Assembly: GCF_007827815.1 (NCBI RefSeq)
Contig: NZ_VITH01000003.1
Span: 463,260-527,259, forward strand
Reading direction: 5' to 3'
DNA: 64,000 nucleotides
Origin: Azospirillum brasilense
GTDB taxonomy: Bacteria > Pseudomonadota > Alphaproteobacteria > Azospirillales > Azospirillaceae
Shown here piece after piece: positions 63,412 through 64,000 of the stretch (position 1 is its first letter; each line of letters starts with the position of its first letter). Made by a program: the position numbers and the translations under genes. The notes beneath the pieces were generated by a model. The model was not told the origin of the DNA. It saw only the letters and a list, made by a program, of their open reading frames with translations, and searched no databases.

Positions 63412-63702
63412 AAGCGCCCCGACGCGCCGCACCGAACTCCGGTAGCGCAGCGCGAGACGGGCAGCGGTTCTCCTGAGGGCCGCGGGATCTTGGATATCGT
63501 TGATACCGTGTTGTGAGAAGGGATGCGCAGGCGGCGGTTTTGACCGTTGGCCGCGGACCGGTTCCGGAGTGGGACTGGCATCGCGGGTCGCTTGAGCATC
63601 TCGGTCAAGCAGTAAGAGACGAACAGTTTCGAAAGCTTGGGTGAGGTCGTTTGGCGACCCTTTCAAGAGAGCGTCCGGTTCTTAGGGATCGGGGCTCGGC
63701 TT
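63412..63702 (+). other. 16S rRNA leader (pre-rRNA 5' region)
   Basis: The ~290-nt transcribed spacer between the promoter and the mature 16S end. I see no protein gene here. It should carry antitermination and RNase III processing elements, but I cannot place a BoxA with confidence. The 145 bp between the IclR stop and the promoter hold no feature I can support. Confidence 0.55.

Positions 63703-64000
<298 letters not shown>

Overview
The right end carries the first ~300 nt of a 16S rRNA gene whose sequence, together with the high GC content and the gene families present, points to an alphaproteobacterium of the Rhodospirillales, most likely Azospirillum. This identification rests on sequence recognition, not on a database search. 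The window is dense with transporters, FCD-GntR, IclR, LysR and Lrp regulators and small catabolic clusters, as expected for a plant-associated soil bacterium with large accessory chromids. No tRNA, CRISPR array, prophage or complete insertion sequence was seen.

Left part (1-20.3 kb). A truncated site-2 protease with CBS domains is followed by a small RTX repeat protein. A homodimeric E1/transketolase-type enzyme diverges from an Lrp regulator. Next come an orphan hypothetical gene and a LysR regulator. A probable sugar-acid uptake block follows: an ExuT-like MFS carrier, an FCD-GntR regulator and a DctPQM TRAP transporter, with three related palindromes that look like one regulon's operators. 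Then come a YedI-like membrane protein, an HTH protein, a 64-aa orphan, a TPR/SPINDLY-type glycosyltransferase, an HD hydrolase and an ABC-2 exporter.

Middle part (20.3-42.3 kb). An amide or ureide nitrogen-scavenging island is proposed. One arm (minus strand) has an isochorismatase-fold amidohydrolase and two amidase-signature enzymes. The other arm (plus strand) has a complete Opp/Dpp-type ABC importer, a second isochorismatase-fold hydrolase, an AbrB-type membrane protein and a GntR regulator. A sigma-54 promoter match precedes the importer, which suggests nitrogen control. Then comes a complete kdpFABCDE potassium system preceded by a separate 27-aa membrane peptide, and a TerC-family protein.

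Right part (42.3-64 kb). A short RecD-like helicase and an MFS protein adjoin a polar amino-acid ABC importer. The importer diverges from hutG-hutF-iclR, and two copies of a GTTTTG-N4-CAAAAC-type motif lie between them, which suggests co-regulation of histidine uptake and degradation. Next are an aminotransferase, an acetyl-CoA hydrolase/transferase-family CoA-transferase, a small hypothetical gene and a chemoreceptor. A catabolic operon follows, with an acyl-CoA ligase, a fused PotB-PotC permease, a PotA-type ATPase, a Tat-exported binding protein and a crotonase, divergent from an IclR regulator. A strong rRNA promoter, a leader and the 5' part of the 16S gene end the window.

Coordinates of starts were chosen from Shine-Dalgarno matches, overlaps with upstream genes and family alignment from memory. 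Operators, promoters and terminators are read by eye and are inference unless stated otherwise.
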